Shown here: in pieces, positions 1-5,202 of the stretch
Numbering within the stretch: position 1 is the first letter of the stretch
Layout: every line of letters starts with the position of its first letter
Translations under genes and position numbers: made by a program
Origin: Ignavibacteria bacterium
GTDB lineage: Bacteria > Bacteroidota > Ignavibacteria > UBA10030 > SZUA-254
Assembly: GCA_005877655.1 (NCBI GenBank)
Contig: VBOC01000070.1
Span: forward strand, 3,032-9,189
Reading direction: 5' to 3'
Length of the DNA: 6,158 nucleotides
Notes under the pieces: generated by a model
The model's input: only the letters and a program-made list of their open reading frames with translations
What the model was told of the DNA's origin: nothing
Databases searched by the model: none

Positions 1-371
1 CGAAAGAGGATCAGGCCTATTTTCAGGGGCTGATGATTGACGTTCAGCGACAATTTATGGGGGTCGTGGAGAGGGAGAGGGGACTGAAACACCGCCAGGT
101 TGTTCGCATCGCCGACGGGCGTGTGTTTACAGGCGAGCAAGCCGTCCGGATGCATCTGGTGGATACGATCGGGACTTACGAGGACGCCGTTGCTATCACC
201 GCAAAGCTTGCGGGGATCAAAGGCGAACCGTCGATCGTCAAGGAGCGCACGCGCGGGCTCTCCCTGTTTGAGCGGGTCTTCGGGCAAGCCAAGATTCCAG
301 ATCTCCTCGGCTTGAATAACGAGCTCCTCAACCGACCGGTTATGCAGTACCGAATGCCATACGGAAACTAG
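1..371 (+). CDS. sppA: Signal peptide peptidase SppA, C-terminal part (5' end outside window)
   Basis: The reading frame is open from base 3 and ends at TAG 369-371, giving about 122 residues. It matches the C-terminal end of peptidase family S49: an acidic/aromatic helix (KEDQAYFQGLMIDV), then VERERG, then the hallmark ADGRVFTGEQA, then HLVDTIGTYEDAV. In short-form SppA this block follows the loop carrying the catalytic lysine, so both catalytic residues (Ser and Lys) should lie upstream of the window and cannot be checked. SppA is a membrane-anchored serine/lysine protease that degrades cleaved signal peptides. The tail after the GTYEDA block (about 60 residues, ending MPYGN) is family-variable. 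The gene lies 58 bp upstream of the HU start on the same strand and may be cotranscribed with it. The family call is confident; the full length is unknown. Confidence 0.9.
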   Translation, partial: KEDQAYFQGLMIDVQRQFMGVVERERGLKHRQVVRIADGRVFTGEQAVRMHLVDTIGTYEDAVAITAKLAGIKGEPSIVKERTRGLSLFERVFGQAKIPDLLGLNNELLNRPVMQYRMPYGN

Positions 372-378
372 TTAACCG

Positions 379-400
379 CCCGCCGCGGGGGGAAGGCGGG
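379..400 (+). other. GC-rich hairpin between sppA and the HU gene
   Basis: CCCGCC (379-384) pairs with GGCGGG (395-400) around a 10-base G-rich loop. There is no T-run after it, so it is not a convincing intrinsic terminator. It could be an mRNA-end or processing structure between sppA and the HU gene, or simply a product of GC-rich composition. Confidence 0.25.
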
Positions 401-416
401 TGATGTTCAACTCTAG

Positions 417-422
417 AAGGAG
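417..422 (+). promoter_or_regulatory. Ribosome binding site that fixes the TTG start of the HU gene
   Basis: AAGGAG lies 7 bases before TTG 430. The in-frame GTG (400) and ATG (403) upstream both precede this site and would add ten residues (MMFNSRRRYA) that HU proteins do not have. TTG 430 instead gives the usual HU beginning, M-T-K-A-D-I-V. Confidence 0.8.
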
Positions 423-429
423 ATACGCT

Positions 430-732
430 TTGACGAAGGCAGATATTGTCGACCACATCGCCTCAGGGACCGGCCTGACAAAGGTTGAAACGGAGGCGGT
501 GGTCGACGGCTTCATTCAGACCGTGATCGAGGCTCTGAAAGAAGGAAAGAATATCGAAATACGCGGATTCGGCAGCTTCAAGACCAAGAAGCGGAAAGGG
601 AGGATGGCTCGCAATCCCCGTACGGGAGCGCAGGTCAGGGTCGACGAGCATTTCGTTCCGTTCTTCAAGGTCTCGAAGGAATTGAGGACCATGGTCAACG
701 AAAACCTGAAGAAGCTGCAGCCTTCGAACTGA
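430..732 (+). CDS. hup: HU/IHF-family histone-like DNA-binding protein
   Basis: This is a 100-residue protein read from TTG 430, matching the normal 90-100 residues of HU/IHF subunits. The N-terminal helices (MTKADIVDHIASGTGLTK, then a V-E-A-V-x-G-F segment) form the dimerisation body. The signature GFGSF at residues 46-50 is followed by the basic arm KKRKGRMARNPRTG. The RNP at 61-63 holds the proline that intercalates at DNA kinks in this family. FFKVSKEL (78-85) and a short basic tail complete the fold. HU/IHF proteins are cytoplasmic nucleoid proteins that bend DNA as dimers. The arm reads RNPRTG rather than the GRNPxTG-plus-K pattern of typical HU, so an IHF-like or lineage-specific paralogue is possible. 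A 19-bp gap separates it from the next gene, so an operon is likely. Confidence 0.93.
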   Translation: MTKADIVDHIASGTGLTKVETEAVVDGFIQTVIEALKEGKNIEIRGFGSFKTKKRKGRMARNPRTGAQVRVDEHFVPFFKVSKELRTMVNENLKKLQPSN

Positions 733-751
733 GCGGGAGTATGTAAGAAGG

Positions 752-1582
752 ATGATCCCGAAGCTCATCTGCGGGAACTGCGGTCATGATATTGCCTCAG
801 CTGACAGCTACTGTAGCTCGTGCGGAGCGAGCATCGACTGGCCGGAGACGGCCGGTTCATCGCTTCGGAGTGGGCGGACATCCAAGACGACGAACCTGAT
901 CTGCCCGCTCTGCGGCCAGGCGAATGAATCGCGCTCCGCGTTCTGCGATTCCTGCGGAGCGCGTCTCGGGCCGGCGTCCAAATCCCCCTCCTCCCCCCGG
1001 CTGCCTCCTCTCAAGACTCTCCAGAGCTGGAAACTCACCCTCGGACTCGCGGTCCTGCTTATCGGCACGCTCACACTTCTCAAGTCATCGCGGAATGATT
1101 CTCCGGAGAGCTTGTCTCCCAACTCCGCCGGCATGGTCAAGGAAATTCAGTCGCTCCAGAAGGCCGTGGATGCAAATCCCCGGGATGCTCACTCCCTTCT
1201 TCAGCTCGCAAATTTGTATCATGATGTTCGAGTCTTCCCGAAGGCCATCGCGATGTATGAACGGTATATCGAGATCGACCCCTCGAATGCGGACGCGCGG
1301 GTAGACCTTGGGACTTCCTATTTTGAAATGTCGTTCGAGGATACGTCCCGACGGGGCGAATATCTTGCCGCCGCCAAGCAGGCAATGGAAAAAGCCCTGA
1401 CGTACGTACCGCGTCATCAACTCGCACTTTTCAACCTTGGCATCGTCCGCTTCCACACGGGCGAAATCGAGGCGGCCCTTGATTCCTTCAAGAAGTGTGT
1501 CATGGTGGATTCCACGTCGGAAACCGGACGGAAAGCAATGCAATTCCTCAATCAACATTCTTCAATCAATTCATCATCTTAA
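752..1582 (+). CDS. Double zinc-ribbon, single-pass membrane protein with TPR repeats
   Basis: The protein has 276 residues in three parts. Two zinc ribbons with identical spacing (C-x2-C-x10-C-x2-C) use Cys 7, 10, 21, 24 and Cys 51, 54, 65, 68. A proline/serine-rich linker (73-88) follows, then one hydrophobic helix at about 93-110 (WKLTLGLAVLLIGTLTLL). The rest (about 145-270) is TPR-like, with clear units at DAHSLLQLANLYHDV, ADARVDLGTSYFEM and QLALFNLGIVRFHTGEIEAA. TPRs mediate protein-protein contacts, so an assembly or scaffold role is plausible, but no specific function can be assigned. Topology is inferred: ribbons in the cytoplasm and TPRs in the periplasm. The ATG at 752 has a GGGAG 12 bases upstream (735-739); AGAAGG directly abuts the ATG and is too close to serve. 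It sits between the HU gene and the small basic gene with gaps of 19 and 12 bp. Confidence 0.85.
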   Translation: MIPKLICGNCGHDIASADSYCSSCGASIDWPETAGSSLRSGRTSKTTNLICPLCGQANESRSAFCDSCGARLGPASKSPSSPRLPPLKTLQSWKLTLGLAVLLIGTLTLLKSSRNDSPESLSPNSAGMVKEIQSLQKAVDANPRDAHSLLQLANLYHDVRVFPKAIAMYERYIEIDPSNADARVDLGTSYFEMSFEDTSRRGEYLAAAKQAMEKALTYVPRHQLALFNLGIVRFHTGEIEAALDSFKKCVMVDSTSETGRKAMQFLNQHSSINSSS

Positions 1583-1583
1583 C

Positions 1584-1589
1584 AGGAGG
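1584..1589 (+). promoter_or_regulatory. Strong Shine-Dalgarno for the 31-codon basic gene
   Basis: AGGAGG lies 5 bases before ATG 1595, directly after the upstream stop (TAA 1580-1582). It is the best ribosome binding site in the window and the main DNA-level argument that the tiny frame behind it is translated, probably at a high level. Confidence 0.8.
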
Positions 1590-1594
1590 AAACA

Positions 1595-1690
1595 ATGCCC
1601 AGCGGTAAGAAACGACTCCGCCGCAAAATGGCGACTCACAAAAGAAAAAAGCGACTGCGGAAGATGAGACACAAGAAGAAGAACAGGTAG
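1595..1690 (+). CDS. Small basic AURKAIP1/COX24-domain protein (31 aa)
   Basis: ATG 1595 to TAG 1688-1690 encodes 31 residues: MPSGKKRLRR, KMATHKRKKR, LRKMRHKKKNR. More than half are Lys or Arg, and there are no acidic residues. The pattern ATHKRKKRLRKxRHKKK is that of the short bacterial proteins annotated as AURKAIP1/COX24 domain (DUF1713), widespread in the Bacteroidota/Chlorobiota group. Their eukaryotic relative AURKAIP1 (mS38) is a small-subunit protein of the mitochondrial ribosome, so an rRNA-binding or ribosome-associated role is likely but inferred. It lies 12 bp after the TPR gene behind a strong Shine-Dalgarno and is probably the last gene of the sppA-HU-TPR unit. It is short enough to be missed by gene callers. 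The alternative is a non-specific basic nucleic-acid-binding peptide. Confidence 0.8.
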   Translation: MPSGKKRLRRKMATHKRKKRLRKMRHKKKNR

Positions 1691-1701
1691 CGGATCTACA
1701 G

Positions 1702-1782
1702 CTGTCCCTTCCCGTTCCGCAGTGCGGAATCCAGTCCCGCAGTGCGGCAGCGTGTCGCGCAGTGCGGGATGGGAGGGGACAG
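1702..1782. repeat. 81-bp palindromic element: outer inverted repeat enclosing three small palindromes
   Basis: CTGTCCCTTCCC (1702-1713) and GGGAGGGGACAG (1771-1782) are reverse complements apart from one T:G position, and flanking G:T pairs extend the stem to 1701-1783. Inside are three palindromes with a common core CGCAGTGCG: TTCCGCAGTGCGGAA (1715-1729), CCGCAGTGCGG (1737-1747) and CGCAGTGCG (1758-1766). As RNA or cruciform DNA the whole could fold into a closed stem with three short hairpin arms. It could be an interspersed REP/MITE-like element, a transcript-end structure for the upstream operon, or an operator array. The sequence alone cannot choose among these. Confidence 0.75.
1711..1770 (+). 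repeat. Three tandem 20-bp units with core CGCAGTGCGG
   Basis: The AGT at the centre of each palindrome falls at 1721, 1741 and 1761, an exact 20-bp period (units 1711-1730, 1731-1750, 1751-1770). The core CGCAGTGCGG is identical in all three, while the outer positions drift. Each core is itself a hairpin with a 3-base AGT loop. About two helical turns separate the cores, so a dimeric protein could bind all three on nearly the same DNA face. Confidence 0.8.
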
Positions 1783-1858
1783 TCCTTCATCGATCGTCGT
1801 CCATTTACATCCGGCCGTCCGCCGCGCCGCTCACATGGTACCAACAACCCGTGATGCT

Positions 1859-3403
1859 ATGAATTTAGGAACTATTTTCCGGACCTCAAGGCCGCTCCGG
1901 AGCGTGATCTTCCTTTGGGTGTGCGTCTTCATTCATCCCGCACAGCGGGATGGGTACGCACAGCCGAAGACGCTGACAATCTTGAACACGAACGACATCC
2001 ATGCCTCTTTTCTCCCCCACGAGGCGTACTGGATGCGTTCGGACCCGAAGCCGATGGTGGGGGGGTTCTATGAGCTGTGGTGGATGGTGGATAGCGTCCG
2101 CCGCGCCAGGGGACCGGTCTTGCTCCTCGATGCGGGCGACGTGATGACAGGAACTCCGATCTCGGAGATCGAATATAAAGGTGCGACGGGGGGAGCTTTG
2201 TTCGAGATGATGAACCTCACGGGGTATGATGCATGGACGATCGGAAATCACGATCTCGATATCTCGCAGGATAATCTCAGGAGACTGGCTGGAATCCAAA
2301 AATGCCCTACCGTCAGCGCAAACCTCACCGATACGGCGGGTGCGTTTCCTTTTCAAAATAAGGCATACGTGATCATCGAGCGCGGCGGGCTCCGCGTGGG
2401 CATCATCGGCCTCATGTCCCGCGACCTGTTCCACCTCACGAACACGAAAAACTTGACGGGGCTCAAGGTCCTTTCTCCATCAGAGGTGACCCAGAGGATC
2501 ATCGACAAGATCCGGCCGGAGACAGACCTCATCGTCGCTTTATCGCATGAGGGAGTGGACGACGACTCGATCCTTGCGGTCTCGACACACGGGCTTGGGG
2601 TCATTATCGGCGGGCACAGCCACACCCGCCTCAAGACTCCAAAGCTGATCAACGGCGTTATCATCTGCCAGGCGGGCTCCAATTGTGAAAACCTGGGGGA
2701 ACTCTCCCTCACCGTCTCGGATCATCAAGTGACGAATTTCGACGGAAAGCTCCTCCAATTGTGGGCGCGTCACCCCGTGGCTAAGAACGATTTGACCAAA
2801 TTGATAGATGAATTCAAGTCGAAAATCGATCGCGAATACGGCGAGGTAATCGGTACCCTCTCCACAGACTGGAAGCGCGGAGGAAGCGCCGAGAGCAACG
2901 TGGGCAACTTCGTTGCGGACGCGACCCGGGAGGGTGCGGGGGCGGACCTCGGCGTGACGAACAGCAGCGGCATCCGCAACGACCTTCATGCCGGACCGAT
3001 CACGAAGCTGGGTCTGTTTGAGATCATGCCGTTCCGGAACACTCTCTGTACGTTCCGGATTTCCGGAGCCGACCTTCGTGCCCTTGCCCGGCGTTACCTC
3101 GAGTCGCTCATCGATCACAAGGCAAGCATTCAACTGTCGGGTATTAACTGCACGTGGAAGCGCGGCAACGGCGGTCCCGAGATCCAGCAGCTGGCCGTTC
3201 AGGGTAAGGAAGTATCCGACGCGTCGGAGTATACGTGCGCTACCAGCGATTTTGTCATCAACCAGTCCGACAAGTATCTTGGGATGACTCCCTCTTCCGT
3301 CACCTACCTTCCGACGACTGTGTACCAGGCGATCGTAGCCAAAGTCCAGAGGGAAAAGATTATCAACTCCCGGATCGAAAACCGATTTCAGGAAACTCAG
3401 TGA
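1859..3403 (+). CDS. Exported 5'-nucleotidase/UshA-family metallophosphoesterase
   Basis: Read from ATG 1859 the protein has 514 residues, close to the roughly 550 of UshA. A basic n-region and a hydrophobic core (about 15-25, SVIFLWVCVFI) lead to a likely signal-peptidase site after GYA34. The N-terminal calcineurin-like phosphoesterase domain has the metal ligands in order: NTNDIH (D46, H48), LLLDAGD (D94), GNHD (N130, H131), SHEG (H230) and GGHSHT (H253, H255). The C-terminal 5'-nucleotidase domain follows (about 325-510), with ESNVGNFVADA, the Arg of NSSGIR (R373) and FRISGADLR. Such enzymes dephosphorylate nucleotides or related phosphoesters in the periplasm. Two substrate-pocket motifs are atypical: NSSGIR where NGGGIR is usual (368-373), and SDFVINQSDKY (464-473) where the family has a GGDGY-like loop. 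ATG 1835 is an alternative start; it would add eight residues. The gene overlaps the next one by GTGA. Confidence 0.9.
   Translation: MNLGTIFRTSRPLRSVIFLWVCVFIHPAQRDGYAQPKTLTILNTNDIHASFLPHEAYWMRSDPKPMVGGFYELWWMVDSVRRARGPVLLLDAGDVMTGTPISEIEYKGATGGALFEMMNLTGYDAWTIGNHDLDISQDNLRRLAGIQKCPTVSANLTDTAGAFPFQNKAYVIIERGGLRVGIIGLMSRDLFHLTNTKNLTGLKVLSPSEVTQRIIDKIRPETDLIVALSHEGVDDDSILAVSTHGLGVIIGGHSHTRLKTPKLINGVIICQAGSNCENLGELSLTVSDHQVTNFDGKLLQLWARHPVAKNDLTKLIDEFKSKIDREYGEVIGTLSTDWKRGGSAESNVGNFVADATREGAGADLGVTNSSGIRNDLHAGPITKLGLFEIMPFRNTLCTFRISGADLRALARRYLESLIDHKASIQLSGINCTWKRGNGGPEIQQLAVQGKEVSDASEYTCATSDFVINQSDKYLGMTPSSVTYLPTTVYQAIVAKVQREKIINSRIENRFQETQ
1935..1951. repeat. Intragenic palindrome within the signal-peptide c-region, related to the intergenic palindromes
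   Basis: ATCCCGC (1935-1941), loop ACA, GCGGGAT (1945-1951) form a perfect 7-bp palindrome. It encodes most of H26-D31 of the nucleotidase, between the hydrophobic core and the cleavage site. The stretch 1939-1963 matches 1758-1782 at 19 of 25 positions, including GCGGGATGGG and a terminal ACAG, so it looks like a diverged copy of the third unit of the upstream element. Confidence 0.55.
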
Positions 3404-4140
3404 GCTCCGGCGCGGCATCTGTGAACGGGAATCATTTCGACCTCATCATCCTGATCGGCCGGCCCGCGGCCGGGAAATCGGAGGTGATCGATTTTCTAAG
3501 AAAAACATCTCTCCCTGACCGATTGCGACGGTTTCACGTCTCCCAATTCGAAGAGTTTGACGATTTTCCCTATGTCTGGGAAACTTTTGAGATTGACGAC
3601 ATCCTCTCGCGGCACAAAAAGAACCGCCTCTCGACCGATGAGCAATACTGGTTCAAAGATCCGTTCATCTGGAATCTCTTCATCGAGCGGATTAATCTTG
3701 CCTACCGGAAGAAACTCGCCGGTGACCGGAACTATCATGCCTCCTTCACCTCGATAGTGGAATTCTCGCGGGGCGGTGAGCATGGTTTCGAGGAGGCGTT
3801 TTCGTATCTTCACGAAGAGATTCTGAAGCGGGCGGGAATCATCTACATCAAGGTGTCCTATGAGGAATCAGTGAGAAAAAACCGGCGCCGCGCACGCCCG
3901 GGGATGGAGGGTTCCGTCCTCTATCACTCACTTCCGGACGACAAAATGGAGACTTACTATAAAATCAATGACTGGGACGCACTGGCCTCTCACAACCCCG
4001 AGTTTATCACTGTAAATGGGTACAATGTCCCCTATGCTGTCTTTCAAAACGAGCCGGAAAAAACGGATAATCCCGCCGCGCTAGGAGACGAATTGGAGCG
4101 TGCGACCGGCCGGCTCTGGAAATTGAAACAGTCGCGGTGA
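3400..4140 (+). CDS. P-loop NTPase, nucleoside/nucleotide kinase-like, family not recognised
   Basis: From GTG 3400 the protein has 246 residues. A beta strand (DLIILI) leads into a Walker A loop, GRPAAGKS (20-27). SIVEFSRGG (118-126) sits where small P-loop kinases carry a strand ending in an acidic residue. IIYIKVSYEESVRKNRRRARPG (147-168) resembles the strand plus arginine-rich lid of nucleotide and nucleoside kinases. A conserved-looking block, LYHSLPDDKMETYYKINDWDAL, follows. No substrate can be named; phosphorylation of a small molecule or nucleotide is inference. The start overlaps the nucleotidase stop as GTGA, with AGGAA (3390-3394) upstream, so translation is probably coupled. GTG 3421 is an alternative start. 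The pairing joins an exported enzyme to a cytosolic one; a shared role in nucleotide or phosphoester turnover is only suggested. Confidence 0.8.
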   Translation: MSSGAASVNGNHFDLIILIGRPAAGKSEVIDFLRKTSLPDRLRRFHVSQFEEFDDFPYVWETFEIDDILSRHKKNRLSTDEQYWFKDPFIWNLFIERINLAYRKKLAGDRNYHASFTSIVEFSRGGEHGFEEAFSYLHEEILKRAGIIYIKVSYEESVRKNRRRARPGMEGSVLYHSLPDDKMETYYKINDWDALASHNPEFITVNGYNVPYAVFQNEPEKTDNPAALGDELERATGRLWKLKQSR

Positions 4141-4278
4141 TGGGAGGGAGATTAACGGAATTTCATGAAGTGAGGGTAAAATCCGTCCGCTTGCCACTTG
4201 ATTTTTTGGGGGGTAAGTGGTACTTTACTATTGAACAGACGCCCCGCTCATTCGTTCTACAATATAGGGAAAATTACC
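4141..4278. other. Spacer with two weak hairpins; possible promoter region for the YtxH/DUF948 pair
   Basis: Two imperfect inverted repeats are visible. ACGGAATTT (4155-4163) pairs with AAAATCCGT (4178-4186) with one mismatch. CCACTT (4194-4199) pairs with AAGTGG (4215-4220) around a T6-G6 loop. Neither has a trailing T-run, so no terminator can be claimed. TTGAAC (4231-4236) and TACAAT (4258-4263) resemble -35 and -10 boxes, but the 21-bp gap is too long for a standard housekeeping promoter. A promoter somewhere here is likely because the upstream operon ends at 4140. Confidence 0.35.
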
Positions 4279-4680
4279 ATGGCTGACGGAAGAAATGGAC
4301 TGGCAACCGGGCTCTTCATCGGTTTTCTTGCCGGCGGGATCGCCGGCGCTGTAGCAGCGCTGCTCTATGCACCGAAAAGCGGAAAGGAACTCCGCTCCGA
4401 CATCAAACGAACAGCCGGCGATCTGGCGGAGGATGCATCGGAGTACGTGAAGACAGCGAGATCGAGAACGGTGGAATTGATGAATGAAGGCAAGACCCGG
4501 TCGGATCGGCTTGTCTCCGACGCGAAAGAGAAAGCCGAGCACATACTCGGGAACGCGGAAAAAGTGTTGACCGATATCCGGGAACGGGCGGGCGGGGAAT
4601 CCGGCCGCGTGAAATCGGCGTTTCGCGCCGGTGTGGATGCGTACAAGACCGAGAAAGACCGGACCCGCAGTTCGACGTAA
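4279..4680 (+). CDS. YtxH-domain (gas-vesicle-like) small membrane protein
   Basis: From ATG 4279 the protein has 133 residues. It opens with a glycine/alanine-rich transmembrane segment (about 8-29, GLFIGFLAGGIAGAVAALLY), followed at once by YAPKSGKELR (30-39). That LYAPKSGKELR join is the hallmark of the YtxH family (PF12732). The rest is a long, charged, probably helical or coiled-coil tail ending in a basic stretch. YtxH proteins are inner-membrane proteins linked to general stress in Bacillus; their molecular role is unknown. AGGGA (4266-4270) lies 8 bases before the ATG. The frame is open upstream to 4198, but those residues (MIFWGVSG and on) do not fit the family and lie in the spacer. 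The DUF948 partner follows after 28 bp. Confidence 0.88.
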   Translation: MADGRNGLATGLFIGFLAGGIAGAVAALLYAPKSGKELRSDIKRTAGDLAEDASEYVKTARSRTVELMNEGKTRSDRLVSDAKEKAEHILGNAEKVLTDIRERAGGESGRVKSAFRAGVDAYKTEKDRTRSST

Positions 4681-4708
4681 CACCTAACAACCTCCGGAGC
4701 TCGTCTCG

Positions 4709-5101
4709 ATGGAATCGCCGTTCGCCCTCGTGATCTTCGAGATCATTGCGCTCGCTGCGCTTTCGGTTCTTTGCGTCTATTTGATCACCGTCATCGTACG
4801 GATTCGAAGCATCCTGACACTCTTCGAGCAGGATGTGCGGGAACTCACCTCGAAAGCCATTCCTGTTTTCGAAAATCTTGAGATCATTACCGACAAGGTC
4901 AAGGCGATCACCGAGAATATCGATGAGCAGGTCGACATTGTCAAGCACTCGATTCTGTCGATAAAAGAAGTTGCCGACAACATCGTGGATTTTGAGCGCC
5001 GCGCGCAAGAACGCTTCGAGGAGCCTGTGATGGAGACTATCGGCACCATCGCGGCAATCTTAAAGGGTGTGCGCACATTCGTCGCCCGCATGCGGGCATA
5101 G
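4709..5101 (+). CDS. DUF948 (YtxG-like) membrane protein
   Basis: This 130-residue protein has one N-terminal transmembrane helix (about 5-30, FALVIFEIIALAALSVLCVYLITVIV-like). An amphipathic helical region follows with repeated hydrophobic spacing (LEIITDKVKAITENIDEQVDIVKHSILSIKEVADNIVDF), then ERRAQERFEEPV and a C-terminal IAAILKGVRTFVARMR. This is the layout of DUF948 (PF06103), whose members sit next to ytxH in many genomes, including the Bacillus ytxG-ytxH-ytxJ cluster. Here the order is ytxH then ytxG. GGAG (4696-4699) lies 9 bases before ATG 4709. A role with the YtxH protein in the envelope or in stress is inferred from the pairing; the biochemical function is unknown. Confidence 0.85.
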   Translation: MESPFALVIFEIIALAALSVLCVYLITVIVRIRSILTLFEQDVRELTSKAIPVFENLEIITDKVKAITENIDEQVDIVKHSILSIKEVADNIVDFERRAQERFEEPVMETIGTIAAILKGVRTFVARMRA

Positions 5102-5109
5102 TTACGCCG

Positions 5110-5141
5110 CCCGTTCTCTCCGAACGGCCGGAGAGAATGGG
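5110..5141 (+). promoter_or_regulatory. Strong 13-bp hairpin in the leader of the EF-G-like gene, with a competing stem
   Basis: CCCGTTCTCTCCG (5110-5122) pairs with CGGAGAGAATGGG (5129-5141) around a 6-base loop, with one G:T pair. The same left arm can instead form CCGTTC (5111-5116) with GAACGG (5122-5127), so two hairpins exclude each other. TCTCC (5117-5121) could also pair with the GGAGG inside 5155-5162. No T-run follows, so a standard intrinsic terminator is unlikely; it could be a factor-dependent end for the upstream pair or a translational leader structure. Confidence 0.5.
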
Positions 5142-5154
5142 AATCTAACGTTCC

Positions 5155-5183
5155 GGAGGAGGCGCTTCTGCATCATGATCTAA
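5155..5183 (+). promoter_or_regulatory. Shine-Dalgarno followed by a two-codon mini-ORF upstream of the EF-G-like gene
   Basis: GGAGGAGG (5155-5162) is followed 12 bases later by ATG ATC TAA (5175-5183). The gene's own Shine-Dalgarno, AGGAG (5187-5191), lies only four bases further on. A second tiny frame, ATG ACA TCA TCA TGA (5192-5206), overlaps the true ATG at 5203 by ATGA but has no spaced binding site. Translation of the mini-ORF is not shown; chance cannot be excluded. Confidence 0.3.
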
Positions 5184-5202
5184 CCCAGGAGATGACATCA
5201 TC

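Larger units (their letters stand above)
1691..1858. other. Intergenic region carrying the palindromic element
   Basis: This 168-bp gap lies between the small basic gene and the nucleotidase. Its first half holds the 81-bp palindromic element (1702-1782). The second half (1783-1858) shows no convincing promoter, terminator or RNA gene. The nucleotidase frame stays open back to GTG 1742, but the upstream residues run through the palindromes and look non-coding. No clear Shine-Dalgarno precedes either ATG 1835 or ATG 1859. Confidence 0.6.

Noticed and set aside
412..425. TCTAGAAGGAGATA resembles the XbaI and ribosome-binding region of expression vectors
   Set aside because: The AT-rich spacer found in such vectors between the two parts is missing, and the surrounding sequence is a natural sppA-HU junction, so vector contamination is unlikely.
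1702..1782. Interpretation of the palindromic repeats as a CRISPR array
   Set aside because: Units are only 20 bp, tandem with no spacers of uniform length between identical repeats, and no cas genes are present.
1566..1847. Minus-strand open frame of 93 codons opposite the small basic gene and the palindromic element
   Set aside because: It is antisense to the AURKAIP1/COX24-like gene and runs through the palindromes. The peptide is Cys/Ser/Arg-rich with no recognisable domain and no ribosome binding site seen.
2540..3418. Minus-strand open frame of 292 codons opposite the nucleotidase
   Set aside because: It lies antisense to the conserved phosphoesterase and 5'-nucleotidase domains and shows no domain of its own; it is a GC-driven shadow.
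3456..3475. CCGGCC / GGCCGG inverted repeat at the Walker A motif of the P-loop gene
   Set aside because: It falls on the codons for GRPAAG and follows from amino-acid and base composition.
4328..4360. GCCGGCG / CGCCGGC inverted repeat inside the YtxH-like gene
   Set aside because: It encodes the Gly/Ala-rich transmembrane segment and is explained by GC-rich Gly and Ala codons.
4403..5008. Minus-strand open frame of 201 codons across the ytxH and DUF948 genes
   Set aside because: It is antisense to two recognised families and has no motif or start signal; a coding shadow.
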